From NCBI RefSeq assembly GCF_920984735.1, contig NZ_CAKLBU010000007.1, positions 1-64,000 on the forward strand: DNA of 64,000 nucleotides. The letters are read 5' to 3'. Below are positions 1 through 8,182 of this stretch, one piece after another. The notes beneath the pieces were generated by a model. The model saw only the letters and a list, made by a program, of their open reading frames with translations. It was not told the origin of the DNA and ran no database searches. The DNA comes from Pedobacter sp. Leaf250. GTDB lineage: Bacteria > Bacteroidota > Bacteroidia > Sphingobacteriales > Sphingobacteriaceae. Every line of letters begins with the position of its first letter. Within the stretch, counting starts at the first letter, position 1. The position numbers and the translations under genes were made by a program.

Positions 1-196
1 ATCCTTTTGTTTTATCCAGGCTCGCTCTGCGGCCTTAAGTACTGTTCAGACTCCTGAGAATAAAATCGTGTGGGCTAAACCTTTTTTACGGTATAACTCA
101 AAGTTTACCTAGCCTCGAATGGCCTCAAACGAACAGTCAATATATTTTGCATAACAACAATATAATGACCTTTTTAAAATTCTCAGTAAAAATAAA
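1..196. other. Left-edge region, unassigned
   Basis: No gene can be supported here. On the plus strand one frame is open from base 2 to a TAG at 110-112 (36 codons, no start inside). It could be the tail of a gene entering from the left, but I do not recognise the peptide. I considered a stable RNA because the stretch is less AT-rich than its surroundings, but found no tRNA-like T-arm or 3' CCA. Bases 113-196 are AT-rich with no clear signal. Confidence 0.2.
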
Positions 197-219
197 AGCC
201 TCGATTTCTGATCGAGGCT
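197..219 (-). terminator. Intrinsic terminator after the DUF4834 gene
   Basis: The 9-bp arms AGCCTCGAT and ATCGAGGCT surround a 5-base loop (206-210). Read on the minus strand, the hairpin lies just after the DUF4834 stop codon and is followed by a T-rich run, as expected of a Rho-independent terminator. Confidence 0.75.
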
Positions 220-225
220 AGTGTG

Positions 226-480
226 TTATTTAACTTCTTCGTAATCTACAAAGTCGCCAAGTTTATCCGTTTTACTTTGATCGGGTTTAGGGGGCATGTA
301 ATCTATAGAGATCGCACCTTCTGGTTTTGATCGTCTTTGTTGCTGCTGCCCTTGCCCGCTTGCTTGCTGTTGCATTTTGCTTGCCAAATTACTAAACAGC
401 ATAGGCAATATCAATCGAATCAACATTCTAATGATCCAAAGAACTAATATTGCAATGAAAATGAATTTAATAAATGCCAT
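226..480 (-). CDS. DUF4834 family small membrane protein
   Basis: An 84-residue protein. The N-terminal third is one strongly hydrophobic segment (about residues 4-30), followed by a Gln-rich stretch (about 36-48) and an acidic, Pro-containing tail ending in DFVDYEEVK. This layout matches the DUF4834 proteins of Bacteroidota, whose function is unknown. It is predicted to be anchored in the inner membrane with a soluble tail. The ATG is preceded by a TATATTTA -7-like box, and a terminator follows the stop, so it is probably transcribed alone. Confidence 0.75.
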   Translation of the reverse strand: MAFIKFIFIAILVLWIIRMLIRLILPMLFSNLASKMQQQASGQGQQQQRRSKPEGAISIDYMPPKPDQSKTDKLGDFVDYEEVK

Positions 481-595
481 TCCTAAATTTATCGTTGTTA
501 TAAATATAGACGAACCAAAGCCTATTTTGTTACTTTTTTAGCCATTAATTGCATTTTGATTACAATTATAGCATGTTATAAAATTTCAAATAGAG

Positions 596-793
596 TTATT
601 CTTCTACAATTTCTGCCACTCTACCAACTTGTCCATCTACCAACCTTACTTTAATTCCCCTTGAATGAAAAGCTGATGATGTAAGTAAATTTTGTACCAC
701 TCCATAAGTAATATTTCCCGACCGCTGATCTTTTTTTAAAATAATGCCTACTTCTAAACCTGGATAAATATCTTTTCTATTTTGACCGTTCAT
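596..793 (-). CDS. YwbE family protein
   Basis: A 65-residue basic protein of the YwbE (DUF2196) type. The family is typically 60-70 residues and has the pattern R-x-D-I-x-P-G-x-x-V-x-I-x-x-K-x-D-Q-R-S-G, seen here from about residue 6. It ends in a conserved G-I-K-V-R-L-x-x-G-x-V-G-R-V segment. The fold is predicted to be a small beta-barrel, and the function is unknown. It lies between DUF4834 and uvrB on the same strand but with gaps of about 66 and 115 bases, so co-transcription is uncertain. Confidence 0.85.
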   Translation of the reverse strand: MNGQNRKDIYPGLEVGIILKKDQRSGNITYGVVQNLLTSSAFHSRGIKVRLVDGQVGRVAEIVEE

Positions 794-859
794 TTATTGA
801 TTTGTAAGTTTCAAAATTCTAAATAAATTTCCAATTTCAGTAATATCGAAGTGAAAACG

Positions 860-2902
860 TTACTTTCCAAACTTCTCACTAAACATTTTTTCTAGTGCAA
901 ACATTTCATCACGCAGTTTTGCGGCCTGTAAGAAATCCATATCCTTGGCAGCTTTTTGCATATCCTTTTTAGTATTATCAATTGCTTTTTGCAACTCGGC
1001 TTTACCCATATATTGCACAATTGGATCTGCAGCGATACTGATTTCAGCATTCTCTATATAAGCTCTGGCTTTATTATCACTGGCCTTTTGAGAGAAATCC
1101 AATACCGAGGTTTGCTCTAAAATCGCTTCGCGAGATTTTCCAACCGTTTTAGGTGTGATGCCATTTTCCAAATTGTAGGCAATCTGAATATCTCGGCGAC
1201 GGTTAGTTTCGGAAATTGTTTTCTCCATACTATCTGTAATCCCATCCGCGTACATAATCACACGCCCGCGATCGTTACGGGCAGCACGACCAATAGTTTG
1301 AATCAATGATTTCTCTGAACGTAAAAAACCTTCTTTATCTGCATCGAGAATAGCGACTAATGTTACTTCGGGCAAATCCAATCCCTCACGCAGTAAATTA
1401 ATACCCACCAAAACATCAAACTCTCCCAAGCGTAAACCACGAAGAATTTCTACACGCTCCAGGGTTTTAATTTCGGAATGGATATAACGCGTTTTTATAT
1501 TTAAGCGATCCAGATATTTAGTCAATTCTTCGGCCATACGCTTAGTTAGCGTGGTAACCAAAATCCGACCACCATCTTTTATGGTTAAATCAATTTCGTC
1601 TAACAAATCATCCACTTGATTAATGGCGGGTCTAATTTCGATCACAGGATCTAATAAACCCGTTGGGCGAATTACCTGCTCTACCACAACCCCCTCCGAC
1701 TTCTCCAACTCATACTCTGCTGGAGTAGCACTCACATATATGGTTTGTGGTGCCAAAGCCTCAAATTCATTGAAATTTAAGGGCCTGTTATCCAGTGCAG
1801 CAGGCAAACGAAAGCCATATTCTACTAATGATAACTTGCGTGATCTATCGCCACCGTACATTGCCCTGATCTGCGGAACGGTTACATGGCTTTCATCGAT
1901 AACCATTAAATAATCATCAGGAAAATAATCAAGCAAACAGAATGGGCGCATGCCTGGTTGCCGGCCATCAAAGAAACGCGAATAATTTTCGATACCCGAA
2001 CAATAACCCAATTCTTTCATCATCTCAATATCGAAATTGGTCCGTTCTTCTAATCGTTTCGCTTCCAGTAAATGCCGATCTGCTATTAATTGGTTTTTAC
2101 GAATTTCCAGCTCCTCCTGAATGCCCCAAATAGATTGATTGAAACGATCTTTTGGTGTAACAAAAAGATTGGCAGGGTAAATGGCCATATCAGTTAATTT
2201 TTCAAGCGTTTTTCCAGAAACCGGATCGATTGCCGAAAGCTCTTCAATATCATCACCAAAAAATGATATGCGATATGCATGATCTAAATATGCTGGGTAA
2301 ATATCAACAGTATCTCCTTTTACCCTAAAAGTTCCACGTTTAAATTCAGTTGTGGTGCGAGAATATAAAATCTCTACCAAACTATGTAAAAATGCATTCC
2401 TAGAAATTCTTAATCCTACCCCAAAACGAAAAACCATTCTAGAAAAATCTTCAGGATTTCCCATACCATAAATGCAGGAGATAGAAGAAACTACAATAAT
2501 ATCCCTTCTCCCACTCATTAAAGATGAGGTAGTGCGCAAACGAAGTTTTTCAATCTCTTCATTTATGCTTAAATCTTTTTCGATATAGGTATTGCTCGAC
2601 GCGATAAAAGCCTCTGGCTGATAGTAATCATAATAGGAAACAAAATAATTAACAGAATTTTCAGGGAAAAAATTTTTAAATTCTCCATAAAGCTGCGCTG
2701 CCAAAGTTTTGTTATGACTTAAGATTAGTGTTGGCTTTTGAGTTTGCTCAATTACATTAGCAACAGTAAAAGTTTTTCCCGAGCCCGTTACGCCTAATAA
2801 TGTTTGATAGTGTTCGTTGGCATTCACACCATCAACCAATTGTTTAATTGCACTTGGCTGATCTCCGGTGGGTTTATATTCTGAAGTGATTTGGAATTTC
2901 AT
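860..2902 (-). CDS. uvrB: UvrABC system protein B (excinuclease subunit)
   Basis: The DNA-damage-verifying helicase-like subunit of nucleotide excision repair. UvrA loads it on DNA and it recruits UvrC for incision. The 680-residue length is normal. Walker A GVTGSGKT lies at 37-44, the Tyr-rich beta-hairpin YYDYYQPEAF near residue 92, the Walker B-like DESH near 336, helicase motifs through about 590 (including the TIGRAARN motif), and the C-terminal UVR domain that contacts UvrC at about 640-675. The ATG at 2902 is supported by an exact TATATTTG -7 box 7 bases upstream, which gives a very short or absent leader. It seems to be a single-gene unit. Confidence 0.98.
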   Translation of the reverse strand: MKFQITSEYKPTGDQPSAIKQLVDGVNANEHYQTLLGVTGSGKTFTVANVIEQTQKPTLILSHNKTLAAQLYGEFKNFFPENSVNYFVSYYDYYQPEAFIASSNTYIEKDLSINEEIEKLRLRTTSSLMSGRRDIIVVSSISCIYGMGNPEDFSRMVFRFGVGLRISRNAFLHSLVEILYSRTTTEFKRGTFRVKGDTVDIYPAYLDHAYRISFFGDDIEELSAIDPVSGKTLEKLTDMAIYPANLFVTPKDRFNQSIWGIQEELEIRKNQLIADRHLLEAKRLEERTNFDIEMMKELGYCSGIENYSRFFDGRQPGMRPFCLLDYFPDDYLMVIDESHVTVPQIRAMYGGDRSRKLSLVEYGFRLPAALDNRPLNFNEFEALAPQTIYVSATPAEYELEKSEGVVVEQVIRPTGLLDPVIEIRPAINQVDDLLDEIDLTIKDGGRILVTTLTKRMAEELTKYLDRLNIKTRYIHSEIKTLERVEILRGLRLGEFDVLVGINLLREGLDLPEVTLVAILDADKEGFLRSEKSLIQTIGRAARNDRGRVIMYADGITDSMEKTISETNRRRDIQIAYNLENGITPKTVGKSREAILEQTSVLDFSQKASDNKARAYIENAEISIAADPIVQYMGKAELQKAIDNTKKDMQKAAKDMDFLQAAKLRDEMFALEKMFSEKFGK

Positions 2903-2909
2903 CGTTAAT

Positions 2910-2917
2910 CAAATATA
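2910..2917 (-). promoter_or_regulatory. -7 promoter box of uvrB
   Basis: Minus-strand TATATTTG, an exact match to the Bacteroidota -7 consensus TAnnTTTG. It ends 7 bases before the uvrB ATG, so the transcript should start at or just before the start codon. Confidence 0.55.
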
Positions 2918-3031
2918 CGAGTTTAGGGGTTAAAGAGTAAACAGGAGAAAGTCAGGAAAGTTCGAAATTGATTTAGAACTTTCAATTGAAGGTTTAGCTC
3001 AAAGTGGCTCATTGATTCTTAAACAAGATAC

Positions 3032-3072
3032 AACCTAGTAAATCAAAAGTTAAACTTTTGATTTACTAGGTT
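3032..3072. repeat. Perfect 20-bp inverted repeat with 1-base centre
   Basis: The left arm 3032-3051 and right arm 3053-3072 are exact reverse complements around A3052. The palindrome lies upstream of the AAA+/DUF4143 gene. A TTTG at 3057-3060 inside the right arm could be the -33 element for the -7 box at 3079-3086. It could be an operator or a cruciform or hairpin. No run of T follows either arm directly, which argues against a simple terminator. Confidence 0.85.
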
Positions 3073-3078
3073 AAATTG

Positions 3079-3086
3079 TATATTTG
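3079..3086 (+). promoter_or_regulatory. -7 promoter box of the AAA+/DUF4143 gene
   Basis: TATATTTG matches TAnnTTTG exactly and ends 3 bases before the ATG at 3090. A TTTG lies 18 bases upstream of it, inside the palindrome, at an acceptable -33 distance. The mRNA is probably leaderless. Confidence 0.55.
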
Positions 3087-3089
3087 TAT

Positions 3090-4250
3090 ATGATTGTTAC
3101 TAGAAATTTAGCTCAGCAATTAAGAGATCGATTAAAAAAATCTCCAGCAATAGCAATTTTAGGGCCAAGGCAAGTTGGAAAAACCACATTGGCGAAACAG
3201 TTGGAAGATCATTATATCTACCTGGACATGGAAAATCCAAGAGATATTGCTAAACTGCAGGATGCTTATACTTTCCTAGAAAACCTTGAAGATCAAACTG
3301 TAATTATTGATGAAGTGCAATTACTACCAGAATTGTTTTCATTATTACGACCTTTAATAGATGCCAAACGAACACCTGGAAGGTTCATACTTTTAGGCTC
3401 TGCATCACCAGAATTAGTTAAAGGTGTTTCTGAATCACTTGCCGGAAGAATTTCTTATAACGAATTAAGTCCGATTGGGCTAACAGAATTGCCAAAATCA
3501 ATAGGTTATGAAGAACATTGGTTTCGAGGAGGTTTTCCTGAATCCCTTTTGTCGGAAACGGGTGATTTGAGCAAAGCATGGATAGATGATTTTATTGTAA
3601 GCTATGTGGAAAGAGATTTGGCAAAAATGTTTGGAGTAGATTTAGCGCCAACATTACTGCGAAATTTTTGGAGCATGCTTGCTCACTTAAATGGCAATTT
3701 GTTCAATGGAGAATCTTTTGCGAGATCACTAGGTGTAAGTGCACCAACTGTGAATAGGTATCTTGATTTTTTAGAAGGTGGCTACTTAATTAGGAGGTTA
3801 CAGCCATTGTTTGTAAATGCTAAAAAACGTTTAGTAAAGTCACCTAAAACATATATACGGGATACTGGAATATTACATAGATTATTAAACATCCCAAGCT
3901 ACAATGAATTATTTGGCAATCCAGCTATTGGTGCATCTTGGGAAGGTTATGTTATCGAACAAATTTATCAGCTAAAAACAAAGCAAACTGAACTTTTTTT
4001 CTACCGCACGCAAACAGGTGCAGAATGTGATTTGGTTTTAGTGCAAGGAATTAAACCCTTAGCTTGTATTGAAATTAAGCTATCTAATGCACCTACAGTT
4101 TCGAAAGGTTTTATAAGTTGTGCAAAAGATCTTGAGCCTAAATACAAATACATTATTACACCTAAAAGCGAGACATACAAAACCTCAAACGAAATAACAG
4201 TAACCAATCTCGAACATTTTCTAGTTAAAATTTTTCCTGAAATTCAATAA
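3090..4250 (+). CDS. AAA+ family ATPase with DUF4143 domain
   Basis: A 386-residue P-loop ATPase of the AAA_14 plus DUF4143 family, common in bacteria and without a firm biochemical role. Walker A GPRQVGKTT is at 25-33 and Walker B-like TVIIDEVQLLP near 72-82. A winged-helix-like segment (FARSLGVSAPTVNRYLDFLE) lies near 213-232. The C-terminal part carries a nuclease-like E-C-D-L-V-L ... I-E-I-K-L pattern (near 312-335) of the kind found in restriction-endonuclease folds. A TTG lies in frame at 3084, but it falls inside the -7 box, so the ATG at 3090 is chosen. The palindrome upstream suggests local regulation, possibly by the protein itself (inference). Confidence 0.9.
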   Translation: MIVTRNLAQQLRDRLKKSPAIAILGPRQVGKTTLAKQLEDHYIYLDMENPRDIAKLQDAYTFLENLEDQTVIIDEVQLLPELFSLLRPLIDAKRTPGRFILLGSASPELVKGVSESLAGRISYNELSPIGLTELPKSIGYEEHWFRGGFPESLLSETGDLSKAWIDDFIVSYVERDLAKMFGVDLAPTLLRNFWSMLAHLNGNLFNGESFARSLGVSAPTVNRYLDFLEGGYLIRRLQPLFVNAKKRLVKSPKTYIRDTGILHRLLNIPSYNELFGNPAIGASWEGYVIEQIYQLKTKQTELFFYRTQTGAECDLVLVQGIKPLACIEIKLSNAPTVSKGFISCAKDLEPKYKYIITPKSETYKTSNEITVTNLEHFLVKIFPEIQ

Positions 4251-4252
4251 AA

Positions 4253-4284
4253 AAATCCTCGCTGAAATTATTCAACGAGGATTT
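4253..4284 (-). terminator. Terminator between convergent genes, oriented for the M1 peptidase
   Basis: Arms AAATCCTCG (4253-4261) and CGAGGATTT (4276-4284) pair over 9 bp. On the minus strand the hairpin is followed by a run of T, so it ends the M1 peptidase transcript. It may also stop the plus-strand AAA+ transcript. Confidence 0.8.
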
Positions 4285-4324
4285 AATCCATTTATAGATT
4301 GATAATATTAAACTATCAACCGAA

Positions 4325-6697
4325 CTATTTACTTCCTGCTACTTTCATTGGGTTTGATCCAACTGATTGGCCTCTAACAGCTGTAGTGGCTTTCATTTTA
4401 AACGTTTTAAATTTACTTTCTTTGGCTTTGCCTCCCCAGCCATTATTGCTGGTATCAATATCTGCCGTTTCACGTAATGGATCTACCAAAATGGATTCCA
4501 CTTCTTTATCTTTTACATAGAATTTAGATGTTTTCAATTCGTTATGCCTCCAGATTTGTGCAGGAATACGATCAATCTCTTTTGTACCATCTTTATAAGT
4601 GAACTCTACAATAATTGGCATTACCAAACCTCCCCTATTACTAAAACTTAGTTCGTAAAGGAATTTATTAGCATACTTAGCCTGGTCTGCCTCTGGAACA
4701 ACTTCGTAAGGCATCGCCATTTCGGTTTTTGTTGCTGTTGTCGTATCAACACTTACTAAGCCTCTATCATATTTATAGTAAAAATCTTGGGCAGCAGTGT
4801 TTTTATCAACATAGAAATTAATCTTTTTATCCTCACGGTTTCTGATTTTGGAAATATCATCAAATGCATTTAATGCTGGTTTGTCAACTTTTACCATCCT
4901 CGATCTTGCTGCAGGCACATCTTTCGGAAAATCGGCTTTGGCAAACTTTACGCTATCTAATGAGATGTCGCAAGGATCAGTTCCGTAAAACCAACCTCTC
5001 CAAAACCAATCTAAATCTTCGCCGCTTGCATCTTCCATAGTACGGAATAAATCTGCAGGTTCTGGATGTTTAAATGCCCATCTTCTAGAATATTCTTTAA
5101 AAGCATAATCAAAAAGCTCTCTTCCCATAATGGTTTCACGAAGAATATTTAAACCTGTTGCTGGTTTAGAATAGGCATTTGGACCGAAACGAGCAATATT
5201 TTCAGAATTGGTCATGATTGGTTCCAACTCATCCTTTGGCAATTTCATGTAATCTACAATGGTGTAGGCTGGGCCTTTTTTACTAGGGAATTTATTATCC
5301 CAAAGCTCTTCTGTTAAATATTCAACAAAAGAATTTAAGCCCTCATCCATCCAGGTCCACTGGCGTTCATCACTGTTTACAATCATTGGAAAAAAGTTAT
5401 GGCCAACTTCGTGAATGATTACGCCTAGCATTCCATTTTTTGTACTCTCGCTGTAAGTTCCATCAGCATCTGTGCGACCATAGTTGAAACAAATCATTGG
5501 GTATTCCATTCCATTTGCCGCCTCAATGCTTTGTGCTACCGGATATGGATAAGGAATTGTAAAATCAGAATAAGTTTTAATGGTATGCGCCACAGCACGG
5601 GTAGAAAACTTACTGTATAAATTATAGGCTTCTTTACCGTAAAAACTCATACACATTACTGTATTATTATTGGCTTGGATTTTTTGAGGCATGGCATCCC
5701 AAATAAACTTACGTGAGGATGTCCAGGCGAAATCGCGAACATTGTTTGCATTAAAAACCCATGTTTTTTTAGCAGTTGATTTTTTACCTTCAGCAGTTTT
5801 TGCTTCAGCCAGTGTTTGAATCTCTACTGGTGCTGTTGCCGTTTTTGCTGTATTGTATCTGCTCAATTGTGTTGGATTTAAAACAGCGCTGTAATTGATG
5901 CATTCACCAGTTGATCCAACCAAGTGATCGGCGGGAACAGTCATTTGAACTTTGAAATCGCCAAAGGTTAAGGCAAATTCGCCTCTACCTGTAAACTGAT
6001 GATTTTGCCATCCCTGAAAATCGCTATACACACATAAACGTGGATACCATTGCGTCATGGTAAATAAATAGTTTCCATCTGCCGGAAAAAATTCATAACC
6101 TCCACGACCACCAACACTCATCCGATCAGAGATTTTATAGTTCCAATTGATATTAAAGATAAATTTTTGTCCGGTTCTTAGCGCAACTGGCAAATCTACC
6201 CGCATCATGGTTTTATTTACGGTATATTTTAAGTTTTTGCCAGTAGCATCCGTAAGCTTAGTGATATTAATTCCGAAACCGTTATCAGCTTTTGCACTTA
6301 ACTGATCTAAATTTTGGGTGGTTCCTCCAGCAGGCATTTTAGTAGCATCTTGATAGTTGGCATTTTTGCTGGTACTGTGTTCATTTTCATCCAACTGCAG
6401 CCAGATATATGTTAACGGATCAGGCGAATTATTGGTGTAAGTAACCGTTTCAGAACCAGTTAACATCAAATTTTTCTCATCCAATTCACATTTGATATTG
6501 TAATCGGCACGTTGCTGCCAATATTTAACACCCGGTGCACCGCTGGCCGTACGCTGTTCATTTGGCGTTGGTAAAATGGTGCCCAGTTGCTCAAACTTGT
6601 TCCCATGGTTGCTTCCCGGGTTATTTTGAATGTTTTGTGCCATGGCCAAACCACCTGAAAAAAGCAGCAAGCCGGTTAATGTAAACAGTTTATTCAT
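4325..6697 (-). CDS. M1 family metallopeptidase, secreted
   Basis: A 790-residue zinc aminopeptidase-like protein with a signal peptide (hydrophobic residues 5-20, AMAQ cleavage region). The zinc site HEVGHN has H429, E430 and H433, and the third ligand is E452 in WMDEGLN, with the 18-residue spacing of gluzincins. The N-terminal domain is the usual beta-sandwich. A C-terminal domain after about 600 is less conserved. It is expected to hydrolyse peptides in the periplasm or at the cell surface. It lies 8 bases downstream of the HupE-like gene, so the two form an operon, and a DUF6702 gene diverges from them. This trio recurs in Bacteroidota as far as I recall. Confidence 0.92.
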   Translation of the reverse strand: MNKLFTLTGLLLFSGGLAMAQNIQNNPGSNHGNKFEQLGTILPTPNEQRTASGAPGVKYWQQRADYNIKCELDEKNLMLTGSETVTYTNNSPDPLTYIWLQLDENEHSTSKNANYQDATKMPAGGTTQNLDQLSAKADNGFGINITKLTDATGKNLKYTVNKTMMRVDLPVALRTGQKFIFNINWNYKISDRMSVGGRGGYEFFPADGNYLFTMTQWYPRLCVYSDFQGWQNHQFTGRGEFALTFGDFKVQMTVPADHLVGSTGECINYSAVLNPTQLSRYNTAKTATAPVEIQTLAEAKTAEGKKSTAKKTWVFNANNVRDFAWTSSRKFIWDAMPQKIQANNNTVMCMSFYGKEAYNLYSKFSTRAVAHTIKTYSDFTIPYPYPVAQSIEAANGMEYPMICFNYGRTDADGTYSESTKNGMLGVIIHEVGHNFFPMIVNSDERQWTWMDEGLNSFVEYLTEELWDNKFPSKKGPAYTIVDYMKLPKDELEPIMTNSENIARFGPNAYSKPATGLNILRETIMGRELFDYAFKEYSRRWAFKHPEPADLFRTMEDASGEDLDWFWRGWFYGTDPCDISLDSVKFAKADFPKDVPAARSRMVKVDKPALNAFDDISKIRNREDKKINFYVDKNTAAQDFYYKYDRGLVSVDTTTATKTEMAMPYEVVPEADQAKYANKFLYELSFSNRGGLVMPIIVEFTYKDGTKEIDRIPAQIWRHNELKTSKFYVKDKEVESILVDPLRETADIDTSNNGWGGKAKESKFKTFKMKATTAVRGQSVGSNPMKVAGSK

Positions 6698-6705
6698 TGT
6701 TGTAG

Positions 6706-7296
6706 TTAGTTTAAAAAAGGAATTCGCTCTAAAGCCATTTTTAAAGCCAGGCTAAATACGGCTGCCGAAATAAACAACACCCAACTTAGGCGTTTGATTC
6801 GGGTATAATTAAAAATAATAAATGTAATGATCAAAATAATCAACACCATAAAAATCTGCCCAGCTTCCAAACCGATATTAAAGCCAAAAAGCCCCCAGCC
6901 AATATGCTGATCTTTGGCTAGCATCATTCTAATGGAATTTGCAAAACCCATTCCATGTATCAAACCGAAACCTAATGCTAAAAAGTAATTTATCTTCACA
7001 GATCTCATGGAGAAATTTCTTCTAAATAAATTACTAACAGCTGTTATTACAATGGTACAAGGTATCAAAAACTCTACCCATTTACTATCAAACCTGATCA
7101 CATCCATTACACTCAAAAATAAGGTTAGTGAATGGCCAATGGTAAATGCAGTAACTAAAATTAGTACTTGCTTAACATTTTTGTAACTGTAAATGGCCAC
7201 CAATGCCAAAATAAATAACTGATGATCTAAAGCATCAATACTTATAATATGCTCCCAACCTAACTTGAAATAGAAAATAAAGTCCTGTAACGGCAT
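6706..7296 (-). CDS. HupE/UreJ family membrane protein
   Basis: A 196-residue protein with about six hydrophobic helices. It shows the HupE/UreJ signature of small metal-permease-like proteins: an N-terminal G-x-x-H-I segment (WEHIISIDALDHQLFI), FTIGHSLTL near residue 52 and GLIHGMGFA near 112, which place several His and Asp residues in the membrane. Relatives are linked to nickel or cobalt uptake, but the substrate is unproven here. It is the first gene of a two-gene operon with the M1 peptidase. An exact -7 box (TATTTTTG) ends 8 bases before its ATG. Confidence 0.85.
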   Translation of the reverse strand: MPLQDFIFYFKLGWEHIISIDALDHQLFILALVAIYSYKNVKQVLILVTAFTIGHSLTLFLSVMDVIRFDSKWVEFLIPCTIVITAVSNLFRRNFSMRSVKINYFLALGFGLIHGMGFANSIRMMLAKDQHIGWGLFGFNIGLEAGQIFMVLIILIITFIIFNYTRIKRLSWVLFISAAVFSLALKMALERIPFLN

Positions 7297-7304
7297 GAAA
7301 AATT

Positions 7305-7312
7305 CAAAAATA
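7305..7312 (-). promoter_or_regulatory. -7 promoter box of the HupE/M1 peptidase operon
   Basis: Minus-strand TATTTTTG fits TAnnTTTG and sits 8 bases before the HupE-like ATG. This leaves only a few bases for a leader. Confidence 0.45.
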
Positions 7313-7541
7313 AAACGGGATGTGATTTTTTAAAACTTAAAATTAAATTAATAATTCTGAAAAGCTACCATTTTAGATAAACATCAGATCATTTTACTGA
7401 AAATGTTACCGTTAAGCAGGTAAAAAATGTGGTTATGATGCCTATTTTATTCAAACGATAACGATTGAATTGGATAGATATGTTATTAATGTGGTTAGCG
7501 TAATGATTTAAGTTGTAAATTCGTATTCATTGGATTATTAT

Positions 7542-8048
7542 ATGAGTAAAATTAAATTCATCTTCGCCTTTCTGCTATGCGCTTATGTTTGCCTTGCAGC
7601 TAACATTAAACATCCGCTGCATGTAAGCACAACCGAATTAAATTATAATCAGCAAGACAAGACGATTGAAATAAGCTGTAGGATTTTTACAGATGATTTT
7701 GAATCGATATTGGCCAAAAACTACAAACAAAAAATAGATTTATCTAAACCTGCAATGAAAAATGCAATGGATGAGGTGATTAAAAAATATATTGCTGCCC
7801 ACTTGCAAATCAGTGCCAATGGAAAACCCATTTCCATGAATTATATTGGTTTTGAAATTGATCATGAAGCCACAAATATCTTTTTAGAAGTAGAAAAAAT
7901 TTCCAATTTTAAATCGGCTGAAGTTACCAATACAATTTTATACGATTTGTTTGATGATCAGATGAGTATCGTTCATATTGTGAGAGGTAAAACCCGAAAA
8001 AGTAGTAAAATTTTATATCCCGACAAGAAGTTTGCAACAAACTTTTAA
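7542..8048 (+). CDS. DUF6702 family protein, exported
   Basis: 168 residues with an N-terminal signal peptide (MSKIKFIFAFLLCAYVCLAA) followed by HPLHVSTTELNYN, the usual opening of the DUF6702 family. These proteins accompany HupE-like and M1 peptidase genes in Bacteroidota, and their function is unknown. The rest is predicted to be mainly beta-strand. A TTG lies in frame 12 bases upstream (7530), but the ATG at 7542 gives a normal signal peptide. Divergent from the M1/HupE operon, with a 245-base shared upstream region. Confidence 0.82.
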   Translation: MSKIKFIFAFLLCAYVCLAANIKHPLHVSTTELNYNQQDKTIEISCRIFTDDFESILAKNYKQKIDLSKPAMKNAMDEVIKKYIAAHLQISANGKPISMNYIGFEIDHEATNIFLEVEKISNFKSAEVTNTILYDLFDDQMSIVHIVRGKTRKSSKILYPDKKFATNF

Positions 8049-8182
8049 CTGTAATTTTTGTATTAGATATTAAATTACCGTTAAAATAGTGCTAATTTTA
8101 TTATCCCGTTAACAATGAAATCGTATCCGCGGGGAGAATTATTTATAACCTTAGTTTATACATTACCCTGTTAAAATAAGTT

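Noticed and set aside
1..112. Possible tmRNA or other stable RNA at the left edge
   Set aside because: No tRNA-like 3' end or T-arm, no CCA, and no convincing tag-coding segment. Left as unassigned.
1623..2133. Two plus-strand open frames inside uvrB
   Set aside because: They are shadows of the uvrB reading frame on the other strand, with low-complexity composition and no promoter.
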